Source: Aporrectodea caliginosa (lineage: Eukaryota; Annelida; Clitellata; Crassiclitellata; Lumbricidae). From it: a DNA stretch of 64,000 nucleotides. The stretch covers positions 4,882,930 to 4,946,929 of the forward strand of contig JACEVL010001161.1 in the NCBI GenBank assembly GCA_020284085.1. The letters run 5' to 3'. Each line of letters opens with the position of its first letter. Positions within the stretch are counted from its first letter, which is position 1. Under the pieces are notes generated by a model. The model was not told the origin of the DNA and searched no databases. It worked only from the letters and a program-made list of their open reading frames with translations. Below, in pieces: positions 49,935 to 59,981 of this stretch. The position numbers and the translations under genes were made by a program.

Positions 49935-50720
49935 GCCCTAACCTTTCCAACACGACATACGGGCCAGCATACTTAGCTTCAAGCGGCTTCCCAATCAAAG
50001 GCAAAAGCAACAAGACCTGTTGTCCTACTTCAAAGTCAACAACTTTCGCACACCTATCATACCACTCCTTCGATTTGGATTTTGCAACCACTGCATTTTC
50101 ATTCGCCAAACGAACAGACGTACGAATTCGTTCACGCAACTCAAGCACAAAATCAACCAAATTCGTTTTAGTAACACCAGACAACACATCATCAGACAAC
50201 CAATTCTGCTTAATCAAACGTAACGGTCCATTCACACACCTTCCAAAGACAAGATCAAAACTACTGAACCCTAGTCCTTGTACAGGGACTTCACGGTATG
50301 CAAATAGAACCCACGGCAAAATTTGATCCCAGCTGGCAGGAAAATCCTCAACAATTGCCTTAAGCATATCTTTCAACGTTCTGTTAAAGTTCTCACAGGA
50401 TCCGTTCGTCTGCGGATGATATGGGCTAATTTTCAACTGCACCACATTACATTCATGCAGAGAAATTTGCATGAAATCTGATATAAATTCAGTGCCACAA
50501 TCCGACAAAATCTTATTTGGAAAACCAAACATCGTAAACACGGATATCAAGCATTTCGCTACATCCTGCGCTGTATGATTCCTCAAAGGAAAAGCAAAAA
50601 AATAGTGTGTTGCCAAATCAATGACAGTCAGGATGAACCGATTGTTCGTACCATCACACACACTTAGGGGACCCAGAGTGTCTAACGCCAGACGGGAAAA
50701 CGGTTCCGCTATGATTGGAA
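49855..50720 (-). pseudogene. GMR1-type element pol: integrase core and C-terminal domain
   Basis: The - strand frame reads through L-A-L-D-T-L-G-P-L-S and then D-D-E triad residues: D in V-I-D-L-A-T-H-Y, D in L-S-D-C-G-T-E-F and E in S-C-E-N-F-N-R-T, with 35 residues between the last two (D,D35E). SPYHPQTNG precedes the glutamate. The C-terminus has the GPY-type K-Y-A-G-P-Y-V-V module. The frame is offset by one base from the protease/zinc segment upstream (in a G5 run near 50735) and also from the RT frame downstream. No functional polyprotein is possible without frameshifting. Confidence 0.9.
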
Positions 50721-50722
50721 GG

Positions 50723-51640
50723 TTAATCAGAATATGCCCCCTTTCCTAGTCTCTGAGAGACATCAATTGTACGACAATAGGTACGAACAGAAGAGTTAAT
50801 ACCAGGCCAATAGAAATGACGCAGTAAGCGATCCAAAGTTTTCTTCACACTCAAGTGACCACTGGCAGGAATGTCATGCGCAATGTACAACAACTTAGTT
50901 CGCAATTGCGAAGGTACAGCAATTTGACTATATCCTAACTCATCAGACGTATCTAAATCTTTCCACAGTCTCACCAAAATCCCATTATTTATTGAATAGG
51001 ACTGGCGTTCGACCGACTGACCATCCCTTCGTTCAACCAACTGATACAAATGAAGCAAAGACGCATCGTCCTTCTGCATACTAATTAGAGTATCTCGGGG
51101 CACAACATTAGTCAAATCAGCATGCAACATAGTAGACTCGTTGAATAAATCACTCAAGTCAACGTCCAACCGTGAATCTATATCAACAGCCTTATCGTCT
51201 ACAGATTGAGTATGCGACACAGGTAAAGAACCAGAATCAATCAATTTAGTTTGAGCACGCGTGGTCACTCCCACATTTATCTCATCCTGTGGACTATCCA
51301 AATCGTTGCCTATTAATATGTGTATGCCAGATGGCAAATGGTCTACCAACCCACACAAAATAGTGCCGTTAACGAATTTAGACTCAATTCGGAGCTCAAC
51401 CAAAGGAACCTCAAGCGTGACGCCCGAAATACCCCTAATAAGTCGTAGCTCACCTGTGTCACATAACTCATTAGCATGCAGTAATTCCTTGCTAGCCAAA
51501 GTTTGCAAAGAACCAGTATCTCTCAAAACAACAATATTGCGAGAAAGTCCATTGGGCGTATATACATAGCCAGAAGAACAGAATGACAAGTAGCCAGCGT
51601 CGACCATTTTAGTCGGCCCATCCTTCACTTGTCCAGACAT
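50723..51640 (-). pseudogene. GMR1-type element pol: protease and integrase zinc-binding domain
   Basis: The 305-codon frame has the aspartic protease block N-I-V-V-L-R-D-T-G-S (catalytic DTG) and I-L-I-G-N-D-L near residue 110. A linker leads to the integrase H2C2 domain: I-A-H-D-I-P-A-S-G-H-L and W-P-G-I. In place of the expected C-x2-C the copy has R-T-I-D-V-S-Q, so both zinc cysteines appear substituted. The frame then ends at a stop caused by a one-base offset. Protease immediately followed by integrase, with RT further on, is the key GMR1 feature. Confidence 0.88.
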
Positions 51641-51689
51641 ATCTACTCCCGTGACTAGTTCAACATCTCGTGGAGGAGTATTCTGTAAT

Positions 51690-52869
51690 CCATTTTTGCC
51701 CTCAATTCAAGATGTAATCTAAAGGAAGCTGATCTCCAGTGTCCAGATTTACCGCAATATGAACAAATCGGGGGTTCAAATGACCTGTGAAACTGAAATT
51801 GGCCTCATGTCGAAAATTTCTCGGGGGAATATTTCTCGGCGACCACGTAGCTTTTGCTCCACGACTCGAATCGCGACCAAAACAGGGAACGGCTCATGAA
51901 CAGGGAACGGCTCATAGAAAATTGCAAATTCGTCCGCTAACCTCGCAGCTTGGGCCAAACTTGTCGGTTTCTTATCAATAATCCATCTATGGATTTCAAC
52001 CGGTAAGCAATTAACAAACTACTCCAGCTTAAAGACCTCCAAAACTCTAGGTAGATCATCAAAAGCATTTTCACCCTCCAGCCACCTGGAAAAGGCAACG
52101 CTAAACGGAAAGCGAACGCAGAGAAAGTCTCTTCTGACCCCTTAACCAAATTTATAAACCTCTACCCGAGCAAATGCAGTTAACAAAGCCTGTTTTAGGG
52201 TGTCATAATTCATCGCAACCCTCTATAGGCAATACCGAAAAAGCTGTTGGGTTTTACCAGATAATTGCGGGTGTAACAAAGCAGTCCTCTATCCCGTGGA
52301 AATTTATGAATCATCATAGCCTTCTCAAAAGAAACGAAATAGTGCTCTAGATTAGCCTTGTCAAATTTCGGGACGAATTTAACAGCAAAACTTATTCTAA
52401 ACACATCCTTATCCTGTTCGAAACCTGGGTTCAAGACCTTAGCCTCAATACGTTTCAACTTCAATTCATACTGTCTCTGCCGCTCTCTTTCATCCGCCTC
52501 TGCTCTCCTCTCTCGTTCTGTTTCCTCCATCTTCAATTTCTCTAATTGAAATTCCCTGTCACTCTCTAACGTCTTCCAATCATTCTTTTCTAGCTCTTCC
52601 CGAGACCCAATTTCGAGGTGTCTAAAGCCAAAATGGAACTCCTCTTTCTCCTGCGCTACCAATTTAGCAAGAATTTTCTGCATTTGAGACTTACTCATGC
52701 CTCTAGTATACTGTTTTAATTTCTCTAATTCAAGCCTGACTTCTTCGGCCGACATATCAAAAATATCGTCCAAATTCAGCGACTTACTAACCGGAGAAGC
52801 TGGCCCGGCGAGTCTGAACCAAGCGTAGCCATAGTACACTGTCGTACGCTCAAAAACGCGCACAACCAC
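51690..52869 (-). pseudogene. GMR1-type element gag with SCAN-like capsid, frameshifted
   Basis: From 52869: an N-terminal region, then a charged coiled coil (E/R/K-rich, 52700-52440), then capsid F-V-P-K-F-D-K-A-N-L-E-H-Y-F-V-S-F-E-K. Later segments appear in shifted frames: N-Y-D-T-L-K-Q-A-L-L, then F-K-L-E-Q-F-V-N-C-L-P-V-E-I, then LAQAARLADEFA. The last two parts match the layout of the SCAN domain. A CCHC knuckle follows near 51770 (C-S-Y-C-G-K-S-G-H-W) but its last cysteine reads as serine. At least four single-base shifts are needed to follow gag through. An 18-bp tandem duplication (CAGGGAACGGCTCATGAA) lies at 51881-51916. Confidence 0.82.
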
Positions 52870-52927
52870 GAGAAAACCGTCAAAAACGCAACCCCAATTT
52901 CCAATTTTGAAATTTCCAATTTTCGCA

Positions 52928-52942
52928 ATGGACGAGCCCCCA
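52928..52942 (-). promoter_or_regulatory. Primer-binding site, tRNA-Pro type
   Basis: Two bases after the 5' LTR end the - strand reads TGGGGGCTCGTCC, the complement of the 3' end of tRNA-Pro (the primer also used by murine leukaemia virus, from memory). Position and match support first-strand priming there. Confidence 0.85.
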
Positions 52943-52944
52943 TA

Positions 52945-53454
52945 TGTTAGCTGGTTAGTCTAGGGGTGGAGTGTGAGTTAAATGATAGGCGAAAATGATA
53001 AAGAAACCAAGGGAAGACTTTCGCAATATTTGATAAAATTGTATTATTTACACTATGTACAACTTCACAACATACTCACACAACCAAACCAGCAAGAAAA
53101 CAGCAGACTCTTCTTGAAGACGTCTGGAAAACTTCACAACTCTCGAGAACCGGCATTAAACAAAAGAGAAGTGACCACAAAGGGTACACTCTCGAACACG
53201 ACATCAACGAGTAGCGACCACGTAGGGTACACTCTCAACAAGCTGACCTATGAAGAGGTACTCAGCGAAAATACACAGCAACCTTACTTAACTAAACTGG
53301 TCCCCCCAATCTACACAAACGCCTCGCTATATATAGGTAGCGACAATCCTATTTACAAGGCAAAACGAGGTGCGTCTTAACTAAGGTTAGTAAGTGCACG
53401 TGTGACGATGAGATGAGAACGTAATGGCGGGATGGCTGAAGGCCACTCCCAACA
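52945..53454 (-). repeat. 5' LTR, 510 bp
   Basis: Same length as the 3' LTR with one substitution and no indels. Contains TATATATAGGTAGCG (on the + strand complement) as a possible TATA region and a polyadenylation-type region, not resolved further. Confidence 0.97.
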
Positions 53455-53640
53455 ACATACATACATATATACATACATACATACATAAATATATGCATGC
53501 ATACATACATACATAAAGCATACATACATACATACATTCATACATACATACATATATACATACATATATACAAAACATGCATACATACATACATACATAC
53601 ATGCATACACATATACATGTAAATATGTGTGTTCATATGA
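53455..53640. repeat. TACA microsatellite, right segment
   Basis: CATACATACATA with CATGCATG variants; continuation of 46280-46405 and 47532-47613. Confidence 0.9.
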
Positions 53641-53774
53641 CTACATACCTACCTACCTAGGCTAATTCGTTCGCTCTTATGGACTACTGTCGCCATCCTT
53701 CAAATGCTGCTTCTCTTCCATGAATTGCCTTCAGCTGCCTTCTATTTTGTTTCGCCTGCAAGGGTCCTTGTGAT

Positions 53775-53778
<4 letters not shown>

Positions 53779-53845
<67 letters not shown>

Positions 53846-54080
53846 CTTGCCTGCCTGTTATCTGTCTATCTGTGTGTCTGTCAAACAATTGACAGAAACA
53901 GATTGGCTGACAGACAGATACACATAGACACAGAGTCTGTCTGTGTCTATGTGTATCTGTGTATGTCTGTCTGCCCTTGCCTGTCTGCCCTTGCCTGTCT
54001 CTGTCTTCTGTCAGTCATCCAATCTGCCTTCATATATCTGTCTGCCTGCCTGTCTGTCTGCCTGGTTGCCTGCCTGTATT
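53779..54080. repeat. GCCT and TCTG repeats
   Basis: (GCCT)n at 53779-53857, then TCTG/CTGTCTGCC mixtures to about 54078, including a palindromic CAGAGTCTGTCTGTGTCT region near 53931. Confidence 0.93.
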
Positions 54081-54395
54081 CGTCACAGTAAATTACAGAG
54101 AGAGAGATGGAAGCTAATATATTCATGTAGGTCATTTTGACGGAGCACTCCAGCTGAAGGCGTGTCCCTATGATCCAAATGGCAGCAGGCGCTTCGTTAC
54201 AAGGCCACAATTCACGAACTAATGTCTGTAAAGAGCTTTTCAACGTCAAATGCAACGAAGATAAAGAGAAAGCACACAGATATACAGTAGTATACTTACC
54301 AGCGAAGGAACGCACAGTCTTCAGTCTAAGTTGCTTTCAGCTGCAGCATTATAGCTTTTGGTTATCAGTAGTTGTGCTGAATGAGTGGATATATA
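54081..54395. other. Unassigned intron sequence
   Basis: No gene or element recognised; the overlapping open frames at 53947-54478 show no domain. Confidence 0.5.
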
Positions 54396-55182
54396 CAGGG
54401 TGGGCCAGCATAAATGCACCGACTTTGCATGCATATAACTCAGCCAATTTTTGTAAGTTATTTATACCTAATGCGTGAAATTAAAGATATTTCATTCTAG
54501 TATTAAGATTGAAACACATTTGTTATTGTAGCTTTAGCCTACATGATGTAGATCGTGACATAACAACAGTCATAGTTTTTGCAGTAACTATAAAATAAAT
54601 TCATGGCAATTTTTACAGTAACTGCACACACAAAATTAAACGATATAGCCAGAAATTTGTACTGCACAGCAAAATTAATGATTAATTAGGAGATAGTCTG
54701 TTGCAGTCTTTTCTAATCAAATGAATATTCAATATGTCTACCACGTGCTGCAACAGGGACACACGAGCAATGTTAGCGGGTGTGCGCGCTGTGCGTACCG
54801 ATTCGCGTGGTTTACGACGCGAAGTTCCTGTTTCATCAATTTTCCGTATCAGACGATTCAACGTATTTTTATTTCATCCTCTGTTAGGAAACTCTTTAAT
54901 AATTTGAAACGCATCAAATCCCTTATCAGTTAGCAAAATTCAGATCAAAACTTGATCATCGTCTGTCAACGGCGCCATATTTCGTCACTAATAACAACAA
55001 AATATGGTACCTAGCGCTGTTCCAAAGATTTCCTTAAAATTTGAAATAGTACCAGTTCGACTTTTTCAAGGCTAATACTAGAGTGAAATATCTTTAATTT
55101 CACGTATCAAGCATAAATAACTTATAAAAATTGGCGGAGTTATATGCATGCAAAGTCGGTGCATTTATGCTGGCCCACCCTG
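54396..55182 (-). mobile_element. mariner derivative, 787 bp, long TIRs
   Basis: TIRs start CAGGGTGGGCCAGCATAAAT and stay inverted for about 80 bp (through GCATGCATATAACTC and CCAATTTTT). TA flanks at 54394-54395 and 55183-55184. The - strand retains the transposase N-terminal part: D-K-G-F-D-A-F-Q-I-I-K-E-F-P, L-I-R-K-I-D-E-T-G and R-T-A-R-T-P-A-N-I-A-R-V, the helix-turn-helix DNA-binding region, with stops. The catalytic half is missing. Confidence 0.9.
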
Positions 55183-55198
55183 TATATATACATATATA

Positions 55199-56149
55199 CA
55201 CTGTGTCCGGATAAAAAGGGACCCCTTTTGTTATCATGAAAATAAACTAGTAAATATTCATCGATTTTTAAAATTCCAATACCATTTTAATCCTGACATA
55301 ATTTGCTAAATACTGGATAAAGTGTAAAAGTTTTCGTCATTTAATAATGACGTCATAATGACGTCATTTTCATCGAAATTCAAGTATCAAGGACGGCACA
55401 AAAATCATCTAAAATTTTCAATATTATTTTAAACTGTCATTCATCAATTATAAATTTTAGTTTAATTTAATTTTTACATTTGAATAATATTAGACTACAA
55501 GGCGTGCTCAAAGTGTCCACCTTCTGCCTCAACACAAGCTTCAAGACGAGCGCGCCACAGGCAGCAGCGATAACCAGCTGATCAAATTCATCCCATGCAT
55601 TAACAATACGCGCACGGAGTTCTTCAATGTCTCTGATCTTTGTCCTGTAAACCTTCTATTGCATTAGTCCCCAAATCTTGTAATCAACGGGATTAAAGTT
55701 CGGGCTGTTTGGCAGTCAAAGATTAGGAGGCATGAAATCCAGAGTCTCCTTTGTCTGCAGTTCAACAGTTTCACGAGCTCAGTGAGCTGGAGCGCCATCT
55801 TGTTGCAATGTGTAATAATCCGAATATACCCTGGATATCAAAGAACAATTTTTCCGACAGCAAACAATCACGGGGAAAAGTTCCACTTATTTTCCCGCCT
55901 GGTTCTGTTAAATGGATTTCCGTTTTACGACGATCCGATCATCCGACGCAACATATTTTTGTCATACTTAAATTTTGATGCAAATGACGTCATTATGACG
56001 TAATTATTTGATGACAGGAAATTTTACATTTTAACCATGTTAGCAAATTATCTCAGGATTAAAATGGTTTTGGAATTTTAAAAATCGATGAATATTTACT
56101 AGTTTATTTTCATGATAACAAAAGGGGTCCCTTTTTATCCGGACAACAG
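55199..56149 (-). mobile_element. mariner derivative, 951 bp, long TIRs
   Basis: Long TIRs starting near GTCCGGATAAAAAGGGACCC continue inverted for about 110 bp (TTGTTATCATGAAAATAAAC and on). TA on each side. The - strand retains the catalytic end: P-N-S-P-N-F-N-P-V-D-Y-K-I-W-G-L-M, K-I-R-D-I-E-E-L-R-A-R-I and a final E-A/V-x-x-D-T segment, with stops. It lies 16 bp from the neighbouring mariner. The two carry different halves of transposase and have different TIRs, so they are not one split element. Confidence 0.9.
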
Positions 56150-56159
56150 TATATATGTA

Positions 56160-56162
56160 TAG

Positions 56163-56206
<44 letters not shown>

Positions 56207-56215
56207 GAATAAAGA

Positions 56216-56274
<59 letters not shown>

Positions 56275-56275
56275 A
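56160..56275. repeat. Two (TA)n microsatellites
   Basis: TA runs at 56165-56205 and 56218-56271, split by CGAATAAAGACGA. Confidence 0.95.
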
Positions 56276-56948
56276 CAGAAATTCATGGAATAATTCCTTT
56301 CATTCGTTTTATTCGTCCGTTCTGTCGATCAGTCAATCAGTTCATCCTTCCTTCGAGATATCAAAGTCTTCCATATAGTCCCAGATGACATCGATCGAGG
56401 CGCATCTGTCGCCTCAGTCGGATAAATTTCATTTCTTCCCACATATCCATCAAATCTTAAAGAGACTCTTCCATCTCATTAATCCATCTCTTCCTTGAGC
56501 TTTCCATCATATATGTACGTTTTACGATCGATCCATCCATCCATCCATTCATCTTTCCTTTTATCTTTATTTTATCTATCCATGCCATCTTTAGCTGTCG
56601 ACGGGAATCCGTTGGTTGGTTCTTCGTGTGTGCGTGAGCCCACCACCGGTTACTCTATCACCTTACTGTGCTTTGTTTTGCTAACTGGTGTAATAAATTC
56701 ATTCGTAATGACATTTAGCATCATGCATAATAGGCTAGCGCAGTGCAAGAGCGCTTCTGAGTATAGATATCTTGAAGGGGCGTTATATAAATGTACAATT
56801 ACATTACATTACATTTATCTATTCATTCAATCCATCCATTTTATTCAGTCGCCTATCCATCCATTCGGCCTGTCTGCCTGTCTGTCTGTTTGTCTGTCTG
56901 TCTGGTTCAACTGATCAGTGTATATTGCTTGGTGTATGTTGTTGTCAG
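56276..56948. other. Intron end with SINE-like tail and TCTG tract
   Basis: CCAT repeats at 56528-56556; a LINE/SINE 3' end at about 56735-56815 (AGAGCGCTTCTGAGTA, GGGGCGTTATATAAATG, ACATT tail). A TCTG run at 56868-56907 lies 40-80 bp before the exon 2 acceptor and may act as a pyrimidine tract. Confidence 0.6.
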
Positions 56949-57322
56949 AGGCGCTGTGCCACGAGTGCGTCATTCCAGTTTGGCTGTTCAAGGTCATCTT
57001 CTGGCTCGGCTACTGCAACAGCCTCATGAACCCCGTCATCTACGCCTGCTCCAGCCGCGAATTCCAGCGCGCCTTCCTGCGCATCCTTCGCTGCTCGAGG
57101 TTCCGGCGCCAGGAGCCGCAATTCCTCCGACAGACCTTCCTCGCTCTCCAGTCGGTCCACGCCACCAGCGCCTCCATCGCCACCAACTTCAGCCACTCCT
57201 CAAGGCGCCTGGCAGTGGGAGTGTCACATGGAACGGCGACCTTCATGCGGTCCAACTCGAGTCCAACGTCACCGACGACGGACGTTAAGAATGATGATAT
57301 TCCGATGGTGCGAATCCAGTGA
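56949..57322 (+). CDS. ADRA1: Alpha-1 adrenergic-type GPCR, exon 2 (TM7 and C-terminus)
   Basis: Acceptor GTTGTTGTCAG precedes 56949. Joined to exon 1 in phase 1, the product continues E395-A-L-C, then TM7 W-L-F408-K-V-I-F412-W-L-G-Y416. This has the alpha-1-type phenylalanines 7.35 and 7.39 and the NPxxY motif N422-P-V-I-Y426. Helix 8 is [16 protein letters not shown]443, closely like the ADRA1 helix 8, with a likely palmitoylated cysteine. The C-tail (444-518) is Ser/Thr-rich, a probable kinase/arrestin target, and ends P-M-V-R-I-Q before TGA. Spacing from 7.39 to 7.49 is exact, which supports the junction. The two-exon layout matches vertebrate ADRA1 genes. A receptor made without this exon would lack TM7. 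Confidence 0.93.
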
Positions 57323-57733
57323 AGTGTGACTCGACGAAACTTACGTCATCCGACATTTGTTAATCAGAGACTCATAAAAAAGTTCAGAGGCTCATAAAAC
57401 CAGCGCTCGTAAATAAGCTGGTGCCCTGCGCTTGTATTTCTAGTGGCGCTTTAGAAGTTTGGAGATTACGACTACGAAACGTCAACATGAATCTTAAAAC
57501 CCTTTATACGGCAATGTTAGATAAAGGTTACCGCACGCGGTTTCTTCAAAGCAGTTGTAGGCCTAAAATATTTTTGAGAAAGGCTATGATTACTTAACTG
57601 CTCTCAACAATGTACGAAAGATCCAAATCGACTGAAGCAATTTCAGTGATGATATTCAAGAAGTCAAGACACCTAAGGCTGAATTTTTATGTTGTCGTTC
57701 GGTAAACACCGTTAAACACAGTGCACAAATAAA
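57323..57733 (+). other. Receptor 3' UTR (predicted)
   Basis: Starts after TGA and contains a family A repeat at 57401-57475. The first AATAAA is at 57728-57733. Use of this signal is inferred. Confidence 0.5.
57401..57475 (+). repeat. Family A short repeat (copy 5), in the 3' UTR
   Basis: CAGCGCTCGTAAATAAGCTG, GTGCCCTGCGCTTG, GTGGCGCTTTAGAAG and a GATTACGACTACGA tail. It lies 78 bp after the stop codon. Confidence 0.8.
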
Positions 57734-58984
57734 ATTACTATAAGAGAATCGATTTACTAAGTACAACTAAATCAATGCATTAGAGTTTAAGTACAGAAAA
57801 GTAAGATTGCCTATGCCATTACAACGCATGAGCTTACACGAATCTAACAAGATATTATTATGTATATAAAGTATATAAATTTTTATGTAGGCTTTAGTGT
57901 TTTCTAAGCCCTAGCTCTTCCTCACCAGGAAAACCATCTGAATCAAATTAGATTCGTCCTAGTGCTAAGCCAGTTTCAGAGCCAGGTTATATTGCAAACG
58001 TATATCCAGAGAAGGCAGCAAAGTGACGTGAATGTGGAAAAACTGCAGCAGCATGTGCACGTATTATAGGACAGCTTGCAAGCTAAGATAGCCAACTGTG
58101 CGAACATGATAAGCCCTGCGTCAAAGGCAAAGCGAAGTATACTTGGATATTTATACAATTATACAATTCATATAGAATGCAACAAAAATAAATTGAAATT
58201 AAATTAAATGGGATTCGATATAAAACAAGACGAATGGAAGTGTAAAATTCAATGTAACATAATTAAGTCCAAATGCCCAACTTAAGACTTATAGGGCGAC
58301 CTTTCAGTATCTTGGAGAAGAATCATGAGGAACTACTTTACGTACGAAAGACCGTGAGAATTGGTGTTCTGCACGATACGCACTAAATAGTGCGGAAGAC
58401 AATAACCTACGACTAACCCACACTATAGACTACTGACTAAAGGCAGTCGCATCGCGCTCATGCACTACATGTAGGTCACCTAGGAAACCGTTTAACCCAC
58501 ACGCCTTTACGAATAATTTTTCGTAATTGATTCAGTGACCTCTGTATTGCTCAACACAGGCCTCGACTCCGCGAATTTTCCGGAGACTTCACCACGCGAA
58601 GCTTTCTCACGCTTTTCTAGGAAACATCAACTCTGCAAGTTTCAAGATTTTTGAGAGTGCATCCGGGAAAAGTCTAATCAGTGCTCTTCCGGGTACAGCC
58701 GAAATTATCACTGTCTGGTTCTTTTGCTTGGTCCGCTGATACGACAGAGTTCGGTCACCGTGATGCTAGATCACGAGACGGTCTGAGTCCCAAAAATGAT
58801 CGACTGAGTGAACTCATTGAGAAAACTGTAGGTAGGTCTGTATAAAAAGGTTAACGCTACGTAGGCTTATCTAACTTGCGGCGTTCGAGATAATTATATT
58901 ATCAGTGCGTTTCTGCATGGATGGGTAATAACATTGTCCGGTGGTCCAGGTACTTCCTTTCGCTGTTTTAAGACCACTCTTTTC
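57734..58984. other. Unassigned intergenic sequence
   Basis: No gene or element recognised. Confidence 0.5.
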
Positions 58985-59075
58985 GCTCGGGGTCTTTCGC
59001 ACTGGGAGCGCCTCTGATTGGTGCTCACTGTGAGAGGAGCTTGATAAATTTCTAAATACAATACAATACAATAGA
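58985..59075 (+). repeat. LINE/SINE 3' end with AATAC tail
   Basis: GGGAGCGCCTCTGATTGG, GTGCTCACTGTGAGAGGAGC and an AAATACAATACAATACAATA tail; a better preserved match to 1100-1190. A preceding F/K-T-T-L-F-like coding scrap (58965-58985) suggests an L2/CR1-type LINE. Confidence 0.7.
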
Positions 59076-59824
59076 CTTCGAAATAATCCACTTTCTATTT
59101 CTACTTTCAACGGATCCGATTTTAGGGTATATGGGCTCACCGGTTGTTAGGTCGCGAGATGTAGGCCGTATAACAGCTGATCCCCAACAGTAGAACGACA
59201 AAAGGTTGTATGAAAGCCACGGATTAACGACACGTTTGCAGCACAGGGTGTAAGTCTCTCTTGTTAAGGCCGTCTGAGTCCTCATATTGGGAAGTAAATA
59301 ATCTTCCTCTTTGACGCGAGTGCGGCTTTTTACACTGTTGTCCGTGACATTTTTTGGAGCGCCTTGAGCATGCAGAGAACGACCAGCGTCTCATATTAAA
59401 TGACGGTATGAGTTGCAGAGTTACGAGGTGTAGAATGGCGGTGAAGAGAAAACCGTGGTAATGAAGGCTCAAAAAAGGGAACAGCTGTAACCGACAAAGC
59501 AACGAACGACATTCTGAGGAAAGCAATAGCAATCCTCACGACGTTGCCTGTTCTGAAACCGCGGAATAAGTATAATTGGATCCCGAAACAGAGCATTACC
59601 GCGTCGCCTCTCTTAAGGAAGTGACCAATCCTGACCCTTCCTTGGATCGAACTAATACTATAGGCAGAAATAATACGGAATGGCCGTATTACGTCGAAAG
59701 TACAAGGGACAGTGATGTGGGTGTTTGCGAGCTTAGAACTTGGAGTCCGCCCTGCCGAGTAAAATTACGCCCAGACCGCGACCGCCAAAACAAAAGAGAT
59801 TCATCACTCTTGATATGTGTTTCA
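59076..59824. other. Unassigned intergenic sequence
   Basis: No coding or element signal recognised; short open frames on both strands lack domains. Confidence 0.5.
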
Positions 59825-59862
59825 CACTGGCGTAGACTTGTCCAAAATATTGGGGGGGCATG
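59825..59862. repeat. Probable hAT terminal repeat, 3' side of the transposase gene
   Basis: CACTGGCGTAGACTTGTCC followed by AAAATATTGGGGGGGC has the form of hAT (Tip100/Charlie-like) termini, usually CAGTGGCGTAG then a G-rich run. It lies 120 bp beyond the transposase stop codon. The opposite terminus and TSD were not found and may lie beyond base 64000. Confidence 0.6.
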
Positions 59863-59981
59863 GGATCTGAACATTCAGTCTCAGAAACTCAGAGCCAGAG
59901 CTAGACTAGATAGTCATCGTTCATCAGTCATTGTTATTCGTCCGATCTTCGTCAAAAACAGTGTCCAGTCGAAGTTCGTCA

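Larger units (their letters stand above)
47614..53454 (-). mobile_element. Complete GMR1-type Ty3/Gypsy retrotransposon, 5,841 bp
   Basis: Two 510-bp LTRs, a tRNA-Pro-type primer site, a purine-rich tract and gag-pol on the - strand. Domain order from 5' to 3' is gag, protease, integrase, reverse transcriptase, RNase H: integrase lies before RT, as in Ty1/copia, whereas RT sequence is of Ty3/Gypsy type. That order defines the GMR1 group (known from cod, sea urchin and other deuterostomes). LTRs differ at one site only (T at 47970 region, C in the other), so insertion is very recent. Flanks ACAT/ACAT fit a 4-bp TSD but lie in a TACA array. Gag and pol carry several frameshifts, so this copy cannot make a full polyprotein. 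Confidence 0.93.
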
